This document shows positions 8,226 through 16,193 of a stretch of 20,061 nucleotides of DNA, in pieces. The notes below the pieces were generated by a model, which worked only from the letters and a program-made list of their open reading frames with translations, had not been told where the DNA came from and did no database searches. How positions within the stretch are numbered: the stretch's first letter is position 1; every line of letters begins with the position of its first letter. A program made the translations under genes and the position numbers. Source of the stretch: CAIYRG01 sp036273455 (GTDB taxonomy: Bacteria > Pseudomonadota > Alphaproteobacteria > Micropepsales > Micropepsaceae); contig DASUHP010000075.1 of NCBI GenBank assembly GCA_036273455.1, positions 1-20,061 of the forward strand, written 5' to 3'.

Positions 8226-9911
8226 TCAGTCCTGGGGTTCGAGTTTGACGATCGATGCGCCGTGATTGCTGCCGGCCCAGAATGTCACCGGCGTGGTGGA
8301 ATTATCGATCCACACGCGACGGATATTTGTCGGGTTCGGCAGCAGATATTCCGTAAACTGACCGGTTTTGGTGTTCAGCCGGACCACGCGGTCATTCATC
8401 ATCGACGCCGTCCAGGCATCGCCGTTCCTGTCGACAATGACGTCGTACGGGTTCGACCATTCGGTGGGCACGCGCCATTCCTTCATGGTCTCGGCTTTCG
8501 GGTCCAGCATGCCGATGGCATTGCCGTCATATTCGGCGAACCACAGACGATTTTGTTCATCCACGCGCCCGCGCCGCGGACGGGAATTTGGAATCTCGGT
8601 GCGGAATATCCGCAGCTTCTTCGTCGTCGAATCCAGAATCCCGAGATCGCCCGAATTGAAATCAAGCATATAGAGATTGTTCTTCAGGTCGGCATTGATG
8701 CCATAGGAGCCGATATTCTTCTTCGTCTCCGGATCGGTGAATGTGCCGAGATTCTCCCATTTCCCTGTCTTTGGCTCGAGCCGCAGAATCTGTGCGTGAT
8801 CGGAGTTCTTCACCCAGACCTTGCCGTCCACCTGCAGTGACGTCGGCGAGACGAAGGATTGCTGCGTCGCATCGGTCTGCCATTCCTTCGGCACCGACCA
8901 GGTCTGGACTTTGCCTGTCTTCTTGTCGAATTCGGCAACGCCACCCTGATACATCATGGCGACCCAGAGATTGCCGTCATGGTCTTCTTCGAGGTCCAGG
9001 GTACCGACCGGAAATCCTTCCTTGATTTTCGGGATCGGATATTCGGTGACCTTGCCGGTTTTGGGATCCAGCTTGCCAATGAACAGCGCGCCGAAATCGG
9101 AATACCAGACCTGGCCGTCACGATCGACGATCACGTCATGCGGCTCGATCGTCTTGCGCGGCAGGTCATATTCCGTGACGACCATATGCGTCCCGCGGCC
9201 AGTCGGCCTTGGCAGTGTGTGCAGCGGATAGCTGCGCTCGGGACCGTTGTGGAGATTGATGCTCGCGAGCCATTCCGCGGCGCCGCGCATCCGCCCGGTG
9301 AGGCTCGCATCGGCCATGCCGTTTCCGGCGCCGCCGCCGAGATTGCGCCGCGCGGTGCCGATCAGGCGCTGCGGCTGCAATGGGGTGCTGCCCGGATAAT
9401 AGCCCGACATGCGGTCGAACACCTGCATGAACTCGTCGGCGCTGTGCTTCGAATTCACGATGCGCTGATAGCTGTGGCAGCTATTGCAGGACAGCAGGAA
9501 TTTCTTTTGCTGATCGGTCCCCGGCGCGCTCATCAGCCATTCGGCGTTGGTCAGTTGCGCGGCGAGACTTTTGGTGGGGACGAGTTTCAGATCGGCGCCT
9601 GAACTTGCGCCGGCCTTGACGTCGCTCGTCGCGGGATGATCGAGATCGTACCCAACCGCGCGGATGCTAAGGCTGTAGTGACCCGGTTCGAGCCTGGTGG
9701 AGGGAAAGCTGTAGCGCCCCCTGTTGTCGGTGGCGACCGAGACCGCGATGGTTGAGCCGTCCTTCTTTGCGGTCACCACCACGCCTTCCATCGGGCCTTC
9801 CTTGGCGGAGGTCACGACGCCGGTCAGGGCAGCGGGGTTCTGGCCATACGCGGCACCCGCAAGCATGAATGCCAGTGCAGTGGACGCAGAAAGCAAAAGC
9901 GATGATTTCAT
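8226..9911 (-). CDS. Secreted fusion: carboxypeptidase-regulatory-like domain, CxxCH haem motif, Vgb-like beta-propeller
   Basis: 561 residues with a clean signal peptide (about 1-23, ending AAYGQ) and GGGAGG upstream of ATG 9909-9911. Residues about 26-110 form a carboxypeptidase-regulatory-like beta-sandwich (ALTGVVTSAKEGPMEGVVV, DNRGRYSFPSTRLEPGHYSL). Residues about 115-225 are helical and carry one c-type haem motif, C142-N-S-C145-H146, with M163 or M168 as possible distal ligands. From about 240 to the end there are repeats of the type DVIVDRDGQVWYSDF, KLDPKTGKVTEYPIP and DLEEDHDGNLWVAMM, which is the propeller repeat of virginiamycin B lyase-like proteins. The true lyase residues cannot be assigned, so antibiotic lyase activity should not be assumed. 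A periplasmic haem-bearing sensor or electron-transfer propeller is equally plausible. It is transcribed alone or ahead of the amidohydrolase operon, 120 bases away. Confidence 0.88.
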   Translation of the reverse strand: MKSSLLLSASTALAFMLAGAAYGQNPAALTGVVTSAKEGPMEGVVVTAKKDGSTIAVSVATDNRGRYSFPSTRLEPGHYSLSIRAVGYDLDHPATSDVKAGASSGADLKLVPTKSLAAQLTNAEWLMSAPGTDQQKKFLLSCNSCHSYQRIVNSKHSADEFMQVFDRMSGYYPGSTPLQPQRLIGTARRNLGGGAGNGMADASLTGRMRGAAEWLASINLHNGPERSYPLHTLPRPTGRGTHMVVTEYDLPRKTIEPHDVIVDRDGQVWYSDFGALFIGKLDPKTGKVTEYPIPKIKEGFPVGTLDLEEDHDGNLWVAMMYQGGVAEFDKKTGKVQTWSVPKEWQTDATQQSFVSPTSLQVDGKVWVKNSDHAQILRLEPKTGKWENLGTFTDPETKKNIGSYGINADLKNNLYMLDFNSGDLGILDSTTKKLRIFRTEIPNSRPRRGRVDEQNRLWFAEYDGNAIGMLDPKAETMKEWRVPTEWSNPYDVIVDRNGDAWTASMMNDRVVRLNTKTGQFTEYLLPNPTNIRRVWIDNSTTPVTFWAGSNHGASIVKLEPQD

Positions 9912-10039
9912 GACGCTTCCCTCCCGGTTCGCGCGTTTATGGAACCGCGACAGTGGAGGGTGCGCCTTTCATGGATTTTCGGCAAGCATTGCGGCTGCAA
10001 ACACCGTTCCGGATACGGCTTTCGTGTTACTATCTTCGC
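9912..10039. promoter_or_regulatory. Divergent upstream region of the Vgb-like fusion gene
   Basis: This 128-base stretch lies between the Vgb-like gene (leftward) and a possible small rightward ORF, and it must carry the promoter of the former. I see no convincing -35/-10 pair. Just beyond its right end is a perfect 12-base palindrome, TTCGCATGCGAA, at 10035-10046. It overlaps the putative ATG of the small ORF and could be an operator. This is a positional inference only. Confidence 0.25.
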
Positions 10040-10180
10040 ATGCGAATCAGCCTTATTCTGATGTTAAGCGGCCTGTTTGCACTCTTTCCGCAGCGGCATA
10101 GCCGCGAATTCGGCAAACGGCGGCTGTTGAATGTCGAAGAAGCCGTTCGCCTGTGGTCCGAACACGGCACGGTATTCTAA
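10040..10180 (+). CDS. Possible 46-residue small protein with hydrophobic N-terminus
   Basis: A plus-strand frame from ATG 10040-10042 to TAA 10178-10180 encodes 46 residues. It starts MRISLILMLSGLFALFPQ, which looks like a signal peptide or anchor, and ends in a charged helix-like tail (NVEEAVRLWSEHGTVF). Codon third positions lean to G/C like those of neighbouring genes. No ribosome site is obvious upstream of the ATG, and the frame is open to 9953 upstream, so the start is uncertain. It lies in a 326-base space otherwise without genes. It could be a genuine small secreted or membrane peptide, or a chance ORF. Confidence 0.35.
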   Translation: MRISLILMLSGLFALFPQRHSREFGKRRLLNVEEAVRLWSEHGTVF

Positions 10181-10209
10181 AAAGAAAAGCGGGCCAGGCT
10201 GGCCCGCTT
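10178..10209 (-). terminator. Intrinsic terminator of the small secreted protein gene
   Basis: A 10-bp perfect stem (10187-10196 with 10200-10209, core GCGGGCCA/TGGCCCGC) with a 3-base loop is followed on the minus strand by TTTTCTTTTT. It lies 28 bases past the stop of the gene at 10238-10534, so it ends that leftward transcript. On the plus strand the hairpin immediately follows the small ORF but lacks a good T-run there. Confidence 0.85.
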
Positions 10210-10237
10210 CCCCGTAATTGCCCAAAACTACAATCGC

Positions 10238-10534
10238 TTAGCGCGATTCCGCAGCCACTGAGACCGCTGGCGTTGGGCTTGCCGGCTGCGTCTGATTCTG
10301 TGCCACTGGGGCAGGTTGCGCCGGCTTGGCGTCGGCCGTGGCAGGCGCCGGCGTGGTGTTCTCCTCGGTAATAATCGGCAGTTCGAAGGCGCGGATTTGC
10401 GCCGGCGTCGGATTTGGCGCCGAGCCGACATTCAGACTTATGCCGAGAGCGGGATTGCTGAAGAAATTTGCATATGCCGGTGTGCCGACCGCGCCCGATA
10501 TCAGAAGCAGCGCCAAAATGCCTGTTACCCTCAT
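10238..10534 (-). CDS. Small secreted Pro/Ala-rich protein (unknown function)
   Basis: 98 residues with a signal peptide (MRVTGILALLLISGAVGTPAYA, cleavage near 22) and a GGAG ribosome site 8 bases before ATG 10532-10534. The mature N-terminal half (FFSNPALGISLNVGSAPNP, then FELPIITEEN) is moderately ordered. The last 40 residues are a low-complexity tail of Pro, Ala, Thr and Gln, as in flexible linkers or cell-envelope proteins. There is no cysteine, no charge cluster and no known motif. The gene stands alone: its own terminator lies 28 bases downstream and 139 bases separate it from the next gene upstream. I do not recognise the family. The signal peptide, ribosome site and terminator together make it a convincing gene. 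Confidence 0.75.
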   Translation of the reverse strand: MRVTGILALLLISGAVGTPAYANFFSNPALGISLNVGSAPNPTPAQIRAFELPIITEENTTPAPATADAKPAQPAPVAQNQTQPASPTPAVSVAAESR

Positions 10535-10607
10535 CGTTGATCTCCGCCCCTGCTACGGCGAGGCGCCCTCTCGAGGAAATCCCGATTATTGAAAACTTAA
10601 GAGAAGC

Positions 10608-10632
10608 TGTCTGAACGCTGCGTGAACAGACA
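10608..10632. other. Short inverted repeat downstream of the unknown-family secreted gene
   Basis: TGTCTG (10608-10613) and CAGACA (10627-10632) form a 6-bp stem around a 13-base loop in the 139-base spacer 10535-10673. It lies about 40 bases past the stop of the leftward gene at 10674. A clear T-run is missing, so it is only a weak terminator candidate. I see nothing else definable in this spacer. Confidence 0.25.
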
Positions 10633-10673
10633 AGCCAAAGCTAGCGCGAATTGGCCCATGGGTCGATACCGGA

Positions 10674-11567
10674 TCAGAAATCAGGCGTTTTGGACTGCGG
10701 CACTTCGGTGTCGTGGGCCGAATAATACTCATGTGTGTTCTCGGCACAGACATTTTCCACCCATTCGCCACCAGCCTGCAGATACGTGGCAAGACCCGAC
10801 CAGGGGTGGGTGAATTCCTTCGGATCATCGACGGTGAATTCGACCTGAATTCCGTTTCCCCGATAGTCGGGGTCGATGACCGCACCCTGTTCAGTGGCCG
10901 GATGGCCGAATTCGTGTAACCCGCGATCCTGCGCGCGTTTTGCGTCGTCATAACTCAGCACGCGATAGCGCTCGATCAAATGCAGTGAGCCGCTGAACGG
11001 GGTGCCGTACATGTCGAGCATCGGCACCGGCCCGGGTTTGATTCCCACGGTGTCGACGACCAGCGTTCCGCCTTCATAATGTCCGACGGAGTCGCCGTAC
11101 CATGAGGGTGTGACATGCGCCGGATGCTGTGCATTCAGGCGGACCACCCGGAACTGATGATCCTGCATATATGTGAAGATGACTTCGTCTTTCTTCTGCA
11201 GCACCGCCATGCCCTGAACGCGGTATATATAGGGCGCGACCATCGGCCAGCATTGGTTCGAGGGGGTCGGGTAGTCATTACCGCTGAGCGAAATATCGCC
11301 GCGCTTCTTCACCACTGCGGCTGCTTCCGGCGTAAGGATCGGATTGCGGTAATCGCCCAAAACCCGCCTTGCATCCGCCGTTCCGTCGGCGCGCCGCATG
11401 AGATTGCGGATCGGTCCGGCACCCGAATAGGGCGGCTCGAAGCCGAATGTCTCACGGGACCAGAAGCCGGAGAAATCGGGAATGGCATTATTCTGCGCAC
11501 TTGCCGCCGGAAAGCCGGTCAGCGCGATAGCCGTCGAGGAAATGAACAATATCGTGGTTGGACGCAT
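10674..11567 (-). CDS. Secreted unknown-family protein, paralogue 1 (two conserved Cys, C-terminal PDF)
   Basis: 297 residues with a signal peptide (MRPTTILFISSTAIALTGF, cleavage near ASAQ, about 25). The mature protein starts NNAIPDFSGFWSR and ends KTPDF. Shared with the genes at 16827 and 19068 are: PSNQCWP, YMQDHQFRVVRLN, the block HPAHVTPSWYGDSVGHYEGG, LVVDTVGIKPGP, MYGTPFSGSLHLIERYRVL and VCAENTHEYY. The mature protein has exactly two cysteines, in NQC and VCAEN, both conserved in the paralogues, so a disulfide is likely. The HYEG-LVVDT-LH-IERY series resembles a large set of uncharacterised secreted bacterial proteins with a GxWEGDTLVVDT motif; no enzyme activity is established that I know of. 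It follows the MFS transporter gene by 82 bases and may be the last gene of the molybdenum hydroxylase operon. Confidence 0.85.
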   Translation of the reverse strand: MRPTTILFISSTAIALTGFPAASAQNNAIPDFSGFWSRETFGFEPPYSGAGPIRNLMRRADGTADARRVLGDYRNPILTPEAAAVVKKRGDISLSGNDYPTPSNQCWPMVAPYIYRVQGMAVLQKKDEVIFTYMQDHQFRVVRLNAQHPAHVTPSWYGDSVGHYEGGTLVVDTVGIKPGPVPMLDMYGTPFSGSLHLIERYRVLSYDDAKRAQDRGLHEFGHPATEQGAVIDPDYRGNGIQVEFTVDDPKEFTHPWSGLATYLQAGGEWVENVCAENTHEYYSAHDTEVPQSKTPDF

Positions 11568-11649
11568 GCCGGTCCCCGTTATGCGCCGAAATTATAGGAT
11601 GGCGCGCACCGGATGCTCAACCGATGGCAGCGTCTTCGACGGAACGCCG

Positions 11650-12939
11650 TCACAAGCTTTGCTGAATGCGAGCTCGTCCGCGTGCCATGACACGTCCCAT
11701 CAGAAGCACCAGCACGCCGGCACCGGTAAGCACGACGGCCAGTGCCGCGATGCTGCTGTAGTAGTCGCCGGACTGCTGCCGCAACGCGCCAATGATCGTG
11801 GGTCCGACAAATGCGCCGAGGCTGGACACGGCAAAAACCAGCGCCATGGCGCCTGCGGCGGCTTCGCCGCCAAACACCGTCAGCGGAATCACGCTCAGGG
11901 GCGACAGGGTCGAATACAGGGCCATCACCGCGATGCTGAGACCGATCAGCGATGCCGCGTCCCGATGCAGGAAAACAGCGACCGCGCACGCGACGCCGGC
12001 AATAAGCAGCGGCACGCCCGTGTGCCAGACGCGTTCATTCTTCATGTCGCTGGATCTGCCCCACCAGATCATTGCGGCGATGGTCGCGGCATAGGGCAGG
12101 GCGACGACAATACCGGTCTGCGGCAGCGAAAAACCCATTCCGGCCACGATCTGCGGCAACCAGAGGCCAGTGCCGTAAATTCCGAACAGCACGCCGAAAG
12201 CCACGGCGCAGAGCGTGAGCACGCGGATGTCCGCCAGCGCGCGCAACAGATCGCGATGCTCCTCGACATTCTCCCGGCCCAGACGTTCGGCGATCAGGTG
12301 CTTCTCGTGCTTGGTCAGCCATTCCGCCGTATTGGGCGAATTCGGCAGCACTGCGGGAATGATCAGCGCGAGAAAAAATACCGGCAGTCCCTCAATCAGG
12401 AACAGCCACTGCCAGCCTTGCAGCCCGGCATGCACACCGGCGGAAAGAATCGCGCCCGAAACCGGGCCGCCGAAAATGAATGCCAATGGTCCCGCGACCA
12501 GGAATATCGCCATGAATTTGGCGCGGTGCGACGGCGGAAACCACAAAGTCAGATAATAGATGATGCCGGGCAGGAATCCGGCCTCTGCCGCACCAAGCAG
12601 GAATCGCAAAGCATAGAACTCGCCCGGCGTGCTTACGAAACCCGTGCCGGACGACAGCAATCCCCAAACGCTGAGAGTGCCAAACAGCCACCAGCGGGCG
12701 CCAAAGCGCTGCGAAATCACGGCGGACGGGATGGCAAACAGGAAGAAGGAGAAAAACAGCAGCCCGGCGCCAAAGCCGAACACCGATGGTGAAAACCCAA
12801 GGGCGCGGTTCATGGTCAGTGCCGCGAAACCGACATTCACCCGGTCGAGATAGTTCAACAGGAACAGCAGCGACAAAAACGGAATCAGCCGCCACGCGCA
12901 TTTGCCGAATATCCGGGGGTCATCCGGCAAGACAGGCAT
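11650..12939 (-). CDS. MFS transporter, anion:cation symporter (ACS)-like
   Basis: 429 residues with about 12 hydrophobic segments. The first segment ends in NYLDRVNVGFAALTMNRALG, the characteristic ACS-family signature after helix 1. The loop 2-3 signature is visible as SQRFGARWWLFGTL. A central cytoplasmic loop (about residues 205-245: LPNSPNTAEWLTKHEKHLIA) separates the two six-helix halves. ACS members import organic anions such as phthalate, tartrate, glucarate and 4-hydroxyphenylacetate with protons. The gene overlaps the end of the FAD subunit gene by 20 bases and has no good ribosome site of its own, so it is translationally coupled to the molybdenum hydroxylase operon. It therefore probably imports the hydroxylase substrate or its precursor. 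Substrate identity is inference. Confidence 0.93.
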   Translation of the reverse strand: MPVLPDDPRIFGKCAWRLIPFLSLLFLLNYLDRVNVGFAALTMNRALGFSPSVFGFGAGLLFFSFFLFAIPSAVISQRFGARWWLFGTLSVWGLLSSGTGFVSTPGEFYALRFLLGAAEAGFLPGIIYYLTLWFPPSHRAKFMAIFLVAGPLAFIFGGPVSGAILSAGVHAGLQGWQWLFLIEGLPVFFLALIIPAVLPNSPNTAEWLTKHEKHLIAERLGRENVEEHRDLLRALADIRVLTLCAVAFGVLFGIYGTGLWLPQIVAGMGFSLPQTGIVVALPYAATIAAMIWWGRSSDMKNERVWHTGVPLLIAGVACAVAVFLHRDAASLIGLSIAVMALYSTLSPLSVIPLTVFGGEAAAGAMALVFAVSSLGAFVGPTIIGALRQQSGDYYSSIAALAVVLTGAGVLVLLMGRVMARGRARIQQSL

Positions 12940-13720
12940 CCACAGCGCGTTTTGTCATCACGCCGATCAGATGGGCGCGATATTCCGCGTTGCCGTGAAC
13001 ATCGCTGATCAGATTCGATGAATCGATATTGATCTTCTTCAGCCCTTCAGTGCGGAATGCCGATGATAATGCGGCTTCAAGTTCCCTGACCCGAAACACC
13101 CCATTCATTCCTGCGCCGGTTGCGGCGACCCGCACGCCCTTGCCGGTATCGGCGACAGCCGCGCCGGCCAATGCAAAACGGGACGCGGGATTGGGAAACT
13201 TCGCATAACCGAAGCACCTGGGGATTGGGAACAGCACTTCGGTCAGAATTTCGTCCTGTCCCAATCCGGCAAACAGCCCCTTGAAGTGGTCCTCCGCCGC
13301 GATTTCGCGTTTGTTCGTTTTCAGCGTGGCTCCGAGCGCCAGTACCGCCGCGGGATAATCCGCCGACGGATCGTTATTGGCGATGGATCCGCCGATCGTG
13401 CCGCAATTGCGCACCTGCGGATCGCCAATGTCTGCCGCCAGTTGCGCGAGGCCGGGGATGGCCTTTTTCACCACACTCGACTCCGCCACTTCGGCATGGG
13501 TCACCATGGCGCCGATGGCCAGCAATGATCCGCGTCTTTCGATGCTGTTCATGCCGATAATGCCGGACAGATCGACCAGACATTCGACGCGATTGAGTCT
13601 CAGCTTCAGCGCCGGAATCAGGCTTTGGCCGCCGGCGAGAAGTTTTGCGCCGGCGTGTTGCCGAAGCGCGCGTTCGGCATCGGCAAGAGTCGAGGGGCGG
13701 AGATATTCGAATTCATACAT
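12920..13720 (-). CDS. Molybdenum hydroxylase FAD-binding subunit (CoxM-like)
   Basis: 266 residues. The two FAD-contact motifs of the xanthine dehydrogenase/CO dehydrogenase medium subunit are present: AGGQSLIPALKLRL (29-42) and NCGTIGGSIANNDPSADYPA (105-124). A CO_deh_flav_C-like domain follows (about 170-265). Length is normal for the family. The role is to pass electrons from the Fe-S subunit to FAD and then to an acceptor. It lies 12 bases after the large subunit stop and overlaps the MFS gene by 20 bases. Gene order S-L-M matches form II clusters rather than the M-S-L order of true aerobic CO dehydrogenase. I leave out a gene symbol because the substrate is unknown. Confidence 0.93.
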   Translation of the reverse strand: MYEFEYLRPSTLADAERALRQHAGAKLLAGGQSLIPALKLRLNRVECLVDLSGIIGMNSIERRGSLLAIGAMVTHAEVAESSVVKKAIPGLAQLAADIGDPQVRNCGTIGGSIANNDPSADYPAAVLALGATLKTNKREIAAEDHFKGLFAGLGQDEILTEVLFPIPRCFGYAKFPNPASRFALAGAAVADTGKGVRVAATGAGMNGVFRVRELEAALSSAFRTEGLKKINIDSSNLISDVHGNAEYRAHLIGVMTKRAVDACLAG

Positions 13721-13732
13721 GGCCGTTGCTCC

Positions 13733-16096
13733 TCATTCCGCCGCTTGTTTTTCGTGCTGCTGCGCCGCACGCCAGACCGCAAATGGAGTCGCGGGCATGT
13801 CGATGTCTTCATGCCCGATGGCATTGGTGATGGCGTTGATCAGGGCGGCTGGTGCTGCAATCGCGCCCGCTTCGCCGCAGCCTTTGACGCCCAGAGGATT
13901 GGACGGGCACGGCGTATTGGTCATGCCGACATTGAGCGAGGGCAGATCGCTCGCTCGCGGCAGGCAGTAATCCATGAAGCTCGCCGTCAGCAGTTGCCCA
14001 TTGTCGTCATAGACGGTGTTCTCGAGCATGGCCTGTCCGACGCCCTGCGCGACGCCGCCATGCACCTGGCCTTCGACAATCATCGGATTGATGAGATTTC
14101 CGAAATCATCGACCGCCGACCAGCGTTCGATCCGGGTTTTGCCGGTTTCGGGATCGATCTCGACTTCGGCAATGTGAACGCCGGACGGGAAAGTGAAATT
14201 CGGCGGATCGAAAAATGCGCTTTCCTTCAATCCCGGCTCGATTTCGGCCGGATTGAATTTGTGCGCGACATAGGCCTGCAGCGCGACCTCGCCGAATTTC
14301 ATGGTGCGGTTGGTTCCGCGCGCGGAAAAGATGCCATCGGCGAATTCGACGCCGTCGTCCGGCACCTCCATGCAGCGCGCCGCGACCTTTGTCGCCTTCA
14401 CGATGACTTTGTCGATCGCGCGGTAAATCGCCGATGCACCGACCGGCCCGGAACGCGAGCCATAGGTGCCCATCCCCATCTGCACCTTGTCGGTATCGCC
14501 GTGAATGACGGTGACTTGTTCGATTGGAATGCCGAGGCGCTCGGATACGACCTGCGCGAAGGTGGTTTCATGGCCCTGGCCGTGCGCGTGCGATCCGGTC
14601 AGCACTTCGACCGTGCCGGTGACATTGACGCGGATTTCGGCCGATTCCCAGCCACCGACGCCCGCCCCGAGTTGGCCGATCGCCTGTGACGGTGCGATGC
14701 CGCAAGCCTCGATATAGGCGGACAATCCAATGCCGCGAAGCTTGCCTTTTGCGGCGCTCGCTTGTTTGCGCGCGGCAAAGCCGGAATAATCGGCGTTTTC
14801 CAGCGCCAGTTTCATGCAGGCCGGATAGTTGCCGGCATCATAGGCGAACAGCACCGGTGTCTGGTGGGGAAATTTGCGGATGAAATTCCGCATGCGGAAT
14901 TCTGCCGGATCGATGCCCATTTCGCGCGCCGCCACTTCGACGAGGCGCTCGATCACAAAGGCCGCTTCGGGCCGGCCGGCGCCGCGATAGGCGTCCACTG
15001 GTGTGGTGTTGGTATAGACCGCGTCCACTTCGCAATAGATCGCCGGAATATCGTACTGGCCGGATAGCAGCGGCGCATAAAGATAGGTCGGCACCGCGGA
15101 CGAGAAAGTCGAAAGATAGGCCCCGAGATTGGCTTTGGTCCGCACATGCAGCGCGAGGACCTTGCCCTCGGCATCCATGGCAGCTTCGGCGATGGTCAGG
15201 TGATCGCGGCCATGCGCGTCGGCGAGAAAGGATTCATTGCGGTCGGACACCCATTTGACCGGCCGTCCGACTTTGCGCGCGGCCCACGTGCAGACCACCT
15301 CTTCGGCGTAAATGAAAATCTTGGAGCCAAATCCGCCGCCCACATCGGGTGCGATGACGCGCAGTTTATTCTCGGGCGCAATCCCGATGAAGGCCGACAT
15401 GACAAGCCGCGTGACATGCGGATTCTGGCTCGTGGTGTAGAGCGTATAGCTGCCGGTGCCGGTGTCATATTCGGCGACGGCCGCGCGCGGCTCGATGGCG
15501 TTGGGTACGAGGCGATTGTTGACAAATTCCAGCTTTGTCCGGTGCGCGGCGCTGGCGAATGCCGCATCGACGGCGGCTTTGTCCCCGAGATGCCACTGAT
15601 AGACCGTGTTGTTCGGCGCCTCGTCATGCAATTGCGGCTGGCCCCTGGTTTGCGCATCCGCCAGCCGCACCACAGCCGGAAGCGGCTCGTAATCGACTTC
15701 CACCAGCTCGGCCGCATCGCGCGCCTGGTTTTTGCTTTCGGCAATCACCACCACCACATGATCGCCGACATAGCGCACCCGTTCGGTCGCCAGCACCGAA
15801 TGCACGCCGGCCTTCATCGGTGACCCGTCTTTGGAATGGATCATCCAGCCGCAGATCAGGTTGCCGATTTTGTCGGCGCCGACATCCTTGCCCGTGAATA
15901 CGCCGACCACGCCCGGTGCCGCGCTCGCCCGGCGAATATCGATGTTGCGGATTTTGGCATGCGCATGCGGTGAGCGAACGAACACCGCCCAGACCTGACC
16001 CGGGCGATTGATGTCATCGGTGTAGCGCCCTGTTCCGGTGATGAAACGGATGTCTTCCGTCCGCTTGACCGATTTGCCGATTCCCGTATCGCTCAT
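13733..16096 (-). CDS. Molybdenum hydroxylase large subunit, form II CoxL-like (molybdopterin cytosine dinucleotide enzyme)
   Basis: 787 residues from ATG 16094-16096, preceded by a purine-rich run (16097-16110). Open frame further upstream runs through a repeat and shadows the small subunit, so it is not part of the protein. The N-terminal aldehyde oxidase/xanthine dehydrogenase a/b hammerhead domain covers about 18-135. The Mo-cofactor domain has GGGFGSK (253-259), AYRGAGR (369-375), GQGHE (506-510) and GVKGCGEAGAIAAP with the catalytic glutamate E742. AYRGAGR is the form II active-site loop; true CO dehydrogenases carry AYxCSFR, so CO oxidation is unlikely. The enzyme hydroxylates an aldehyde, purine or N-heterocycle in the cytoplasm as an (LMS)2 complex. 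No cofactor-insertion chaperone (xdhC/coxD type) lies in the window. Confidence 0.95.
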   Translation of the reverse strand: MSDTGIGKSVKRTEDIRFITGTGRYTDDINRPGQVWAVFVRSPHAHAKIRNIDIRRASAAPGVVGVFTGKDVGADKIGNLICGWMIHSKDGSPMKAGVHSVLATERVRYVGDHVVVVIAESKNQARDAAELVEVDYEPLPAVVRLADAQTRGQPQLHDEAPNNTVYQWHLGDKAAVDAAFASAAHRTKLEFVNNRLVPNAIEPRAAVAEYDTGTGSYTLYTTSQNPHVTRLVMSAFIGIAPENKLRVIAPDVGGGFGSKIFIYAEEVVCTWAARKVGRPVKWVSDRNESFLADAHGRDHLTIAEAAMDAEGKVLALHVRTKANLGAYLSTFSSAVPTYLYAPLLSGQYDIPAIYCEVDAVYTNTTPVDAYRGAGRPEAAFVIERLVEVAAREMGIDPAEFRMRNFIRKFPHQTPVLFAYDAGNYPACMKLALENADYSGFAARKQASAAKGKLRGIGLSAYIEACGIAPSQAIGQLGAGVGGWESAEIRVNVTGTVEVLTGSHAHGQGHETTFAQVVSERLGIPIEQVTVIHGDTDKVQMGMGTYGSRSGPVGASAIYRAIDKVIVKATKVAARCMEVPDDGVEFADGIFSARGTNRTMKFGEVALQAYVAHKFNPAEIEPGLKESAFFDPPNFTFPSGVHIAEVEIDPETGKTRIERWSAVDDFGNLINPMIVEGQVHGGVAQGVGQAMLENTVYDDNGQLLTASFMDYCLPRASDLPSLNVGMTNTPCPSNPLGVKGCGEAGAIAAPAALINAITNAIGHEDIDMPATPFAVWRAAQQHEKQAAE

Positions 16097-16110
16097 TTCT
16101 TTCTCTTTCT

Positions 16111-16180
16111 TGTCATTCCCGGCCGAGCCCGCAGGGCGAGGGGGAAGGGAACCCATCAGCCGCGCGTCTGCGCGGCAAAA
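16111..16180 (+). repeat. Spacer repeat family 1, truncated copy inside the cox-like operon
   Basis: Begins TGTCATTCCCGGCCGAGC and continues to a CGCGCGTCTGCGCGG palindrome. It matches the first ~70 bases of the repeats at 17733 and 18869 (the latter on the opposite strand). The second half, including the CCGGGGATGACA end, is absent. It fills most of the 97-base gap between the small and large subunit genes, where such operons usually have little or no gap. Confidence 0.75.
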
Positions 16181-16193
16181 AATGTGTTTCTTT

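Noticed and set aside
8226..9911. Streptogramin resistance gene (virginiamycin B lyase)
   Set aside because: Only the propeller repeat resembles Vgb. The protein is much larger, is exported and has extra domains, and the lyase residues cannot be confirmed by eye.
11482..12792. 436-codon plus-strand open frame opposite the MFS transporter
   Set aside because: The product is a hydrophilic Gln/Arg/His-rich string with no motif, while the minus strand encodes a complete 12-helix transporter with family signatures.
13625..14689. 354-codon plus-strand open frame opposite the large molybdenum subunit
   Set aside because: It is antisense to conserved family motifs and shows no domain; it is a GC-driven shadow frame.
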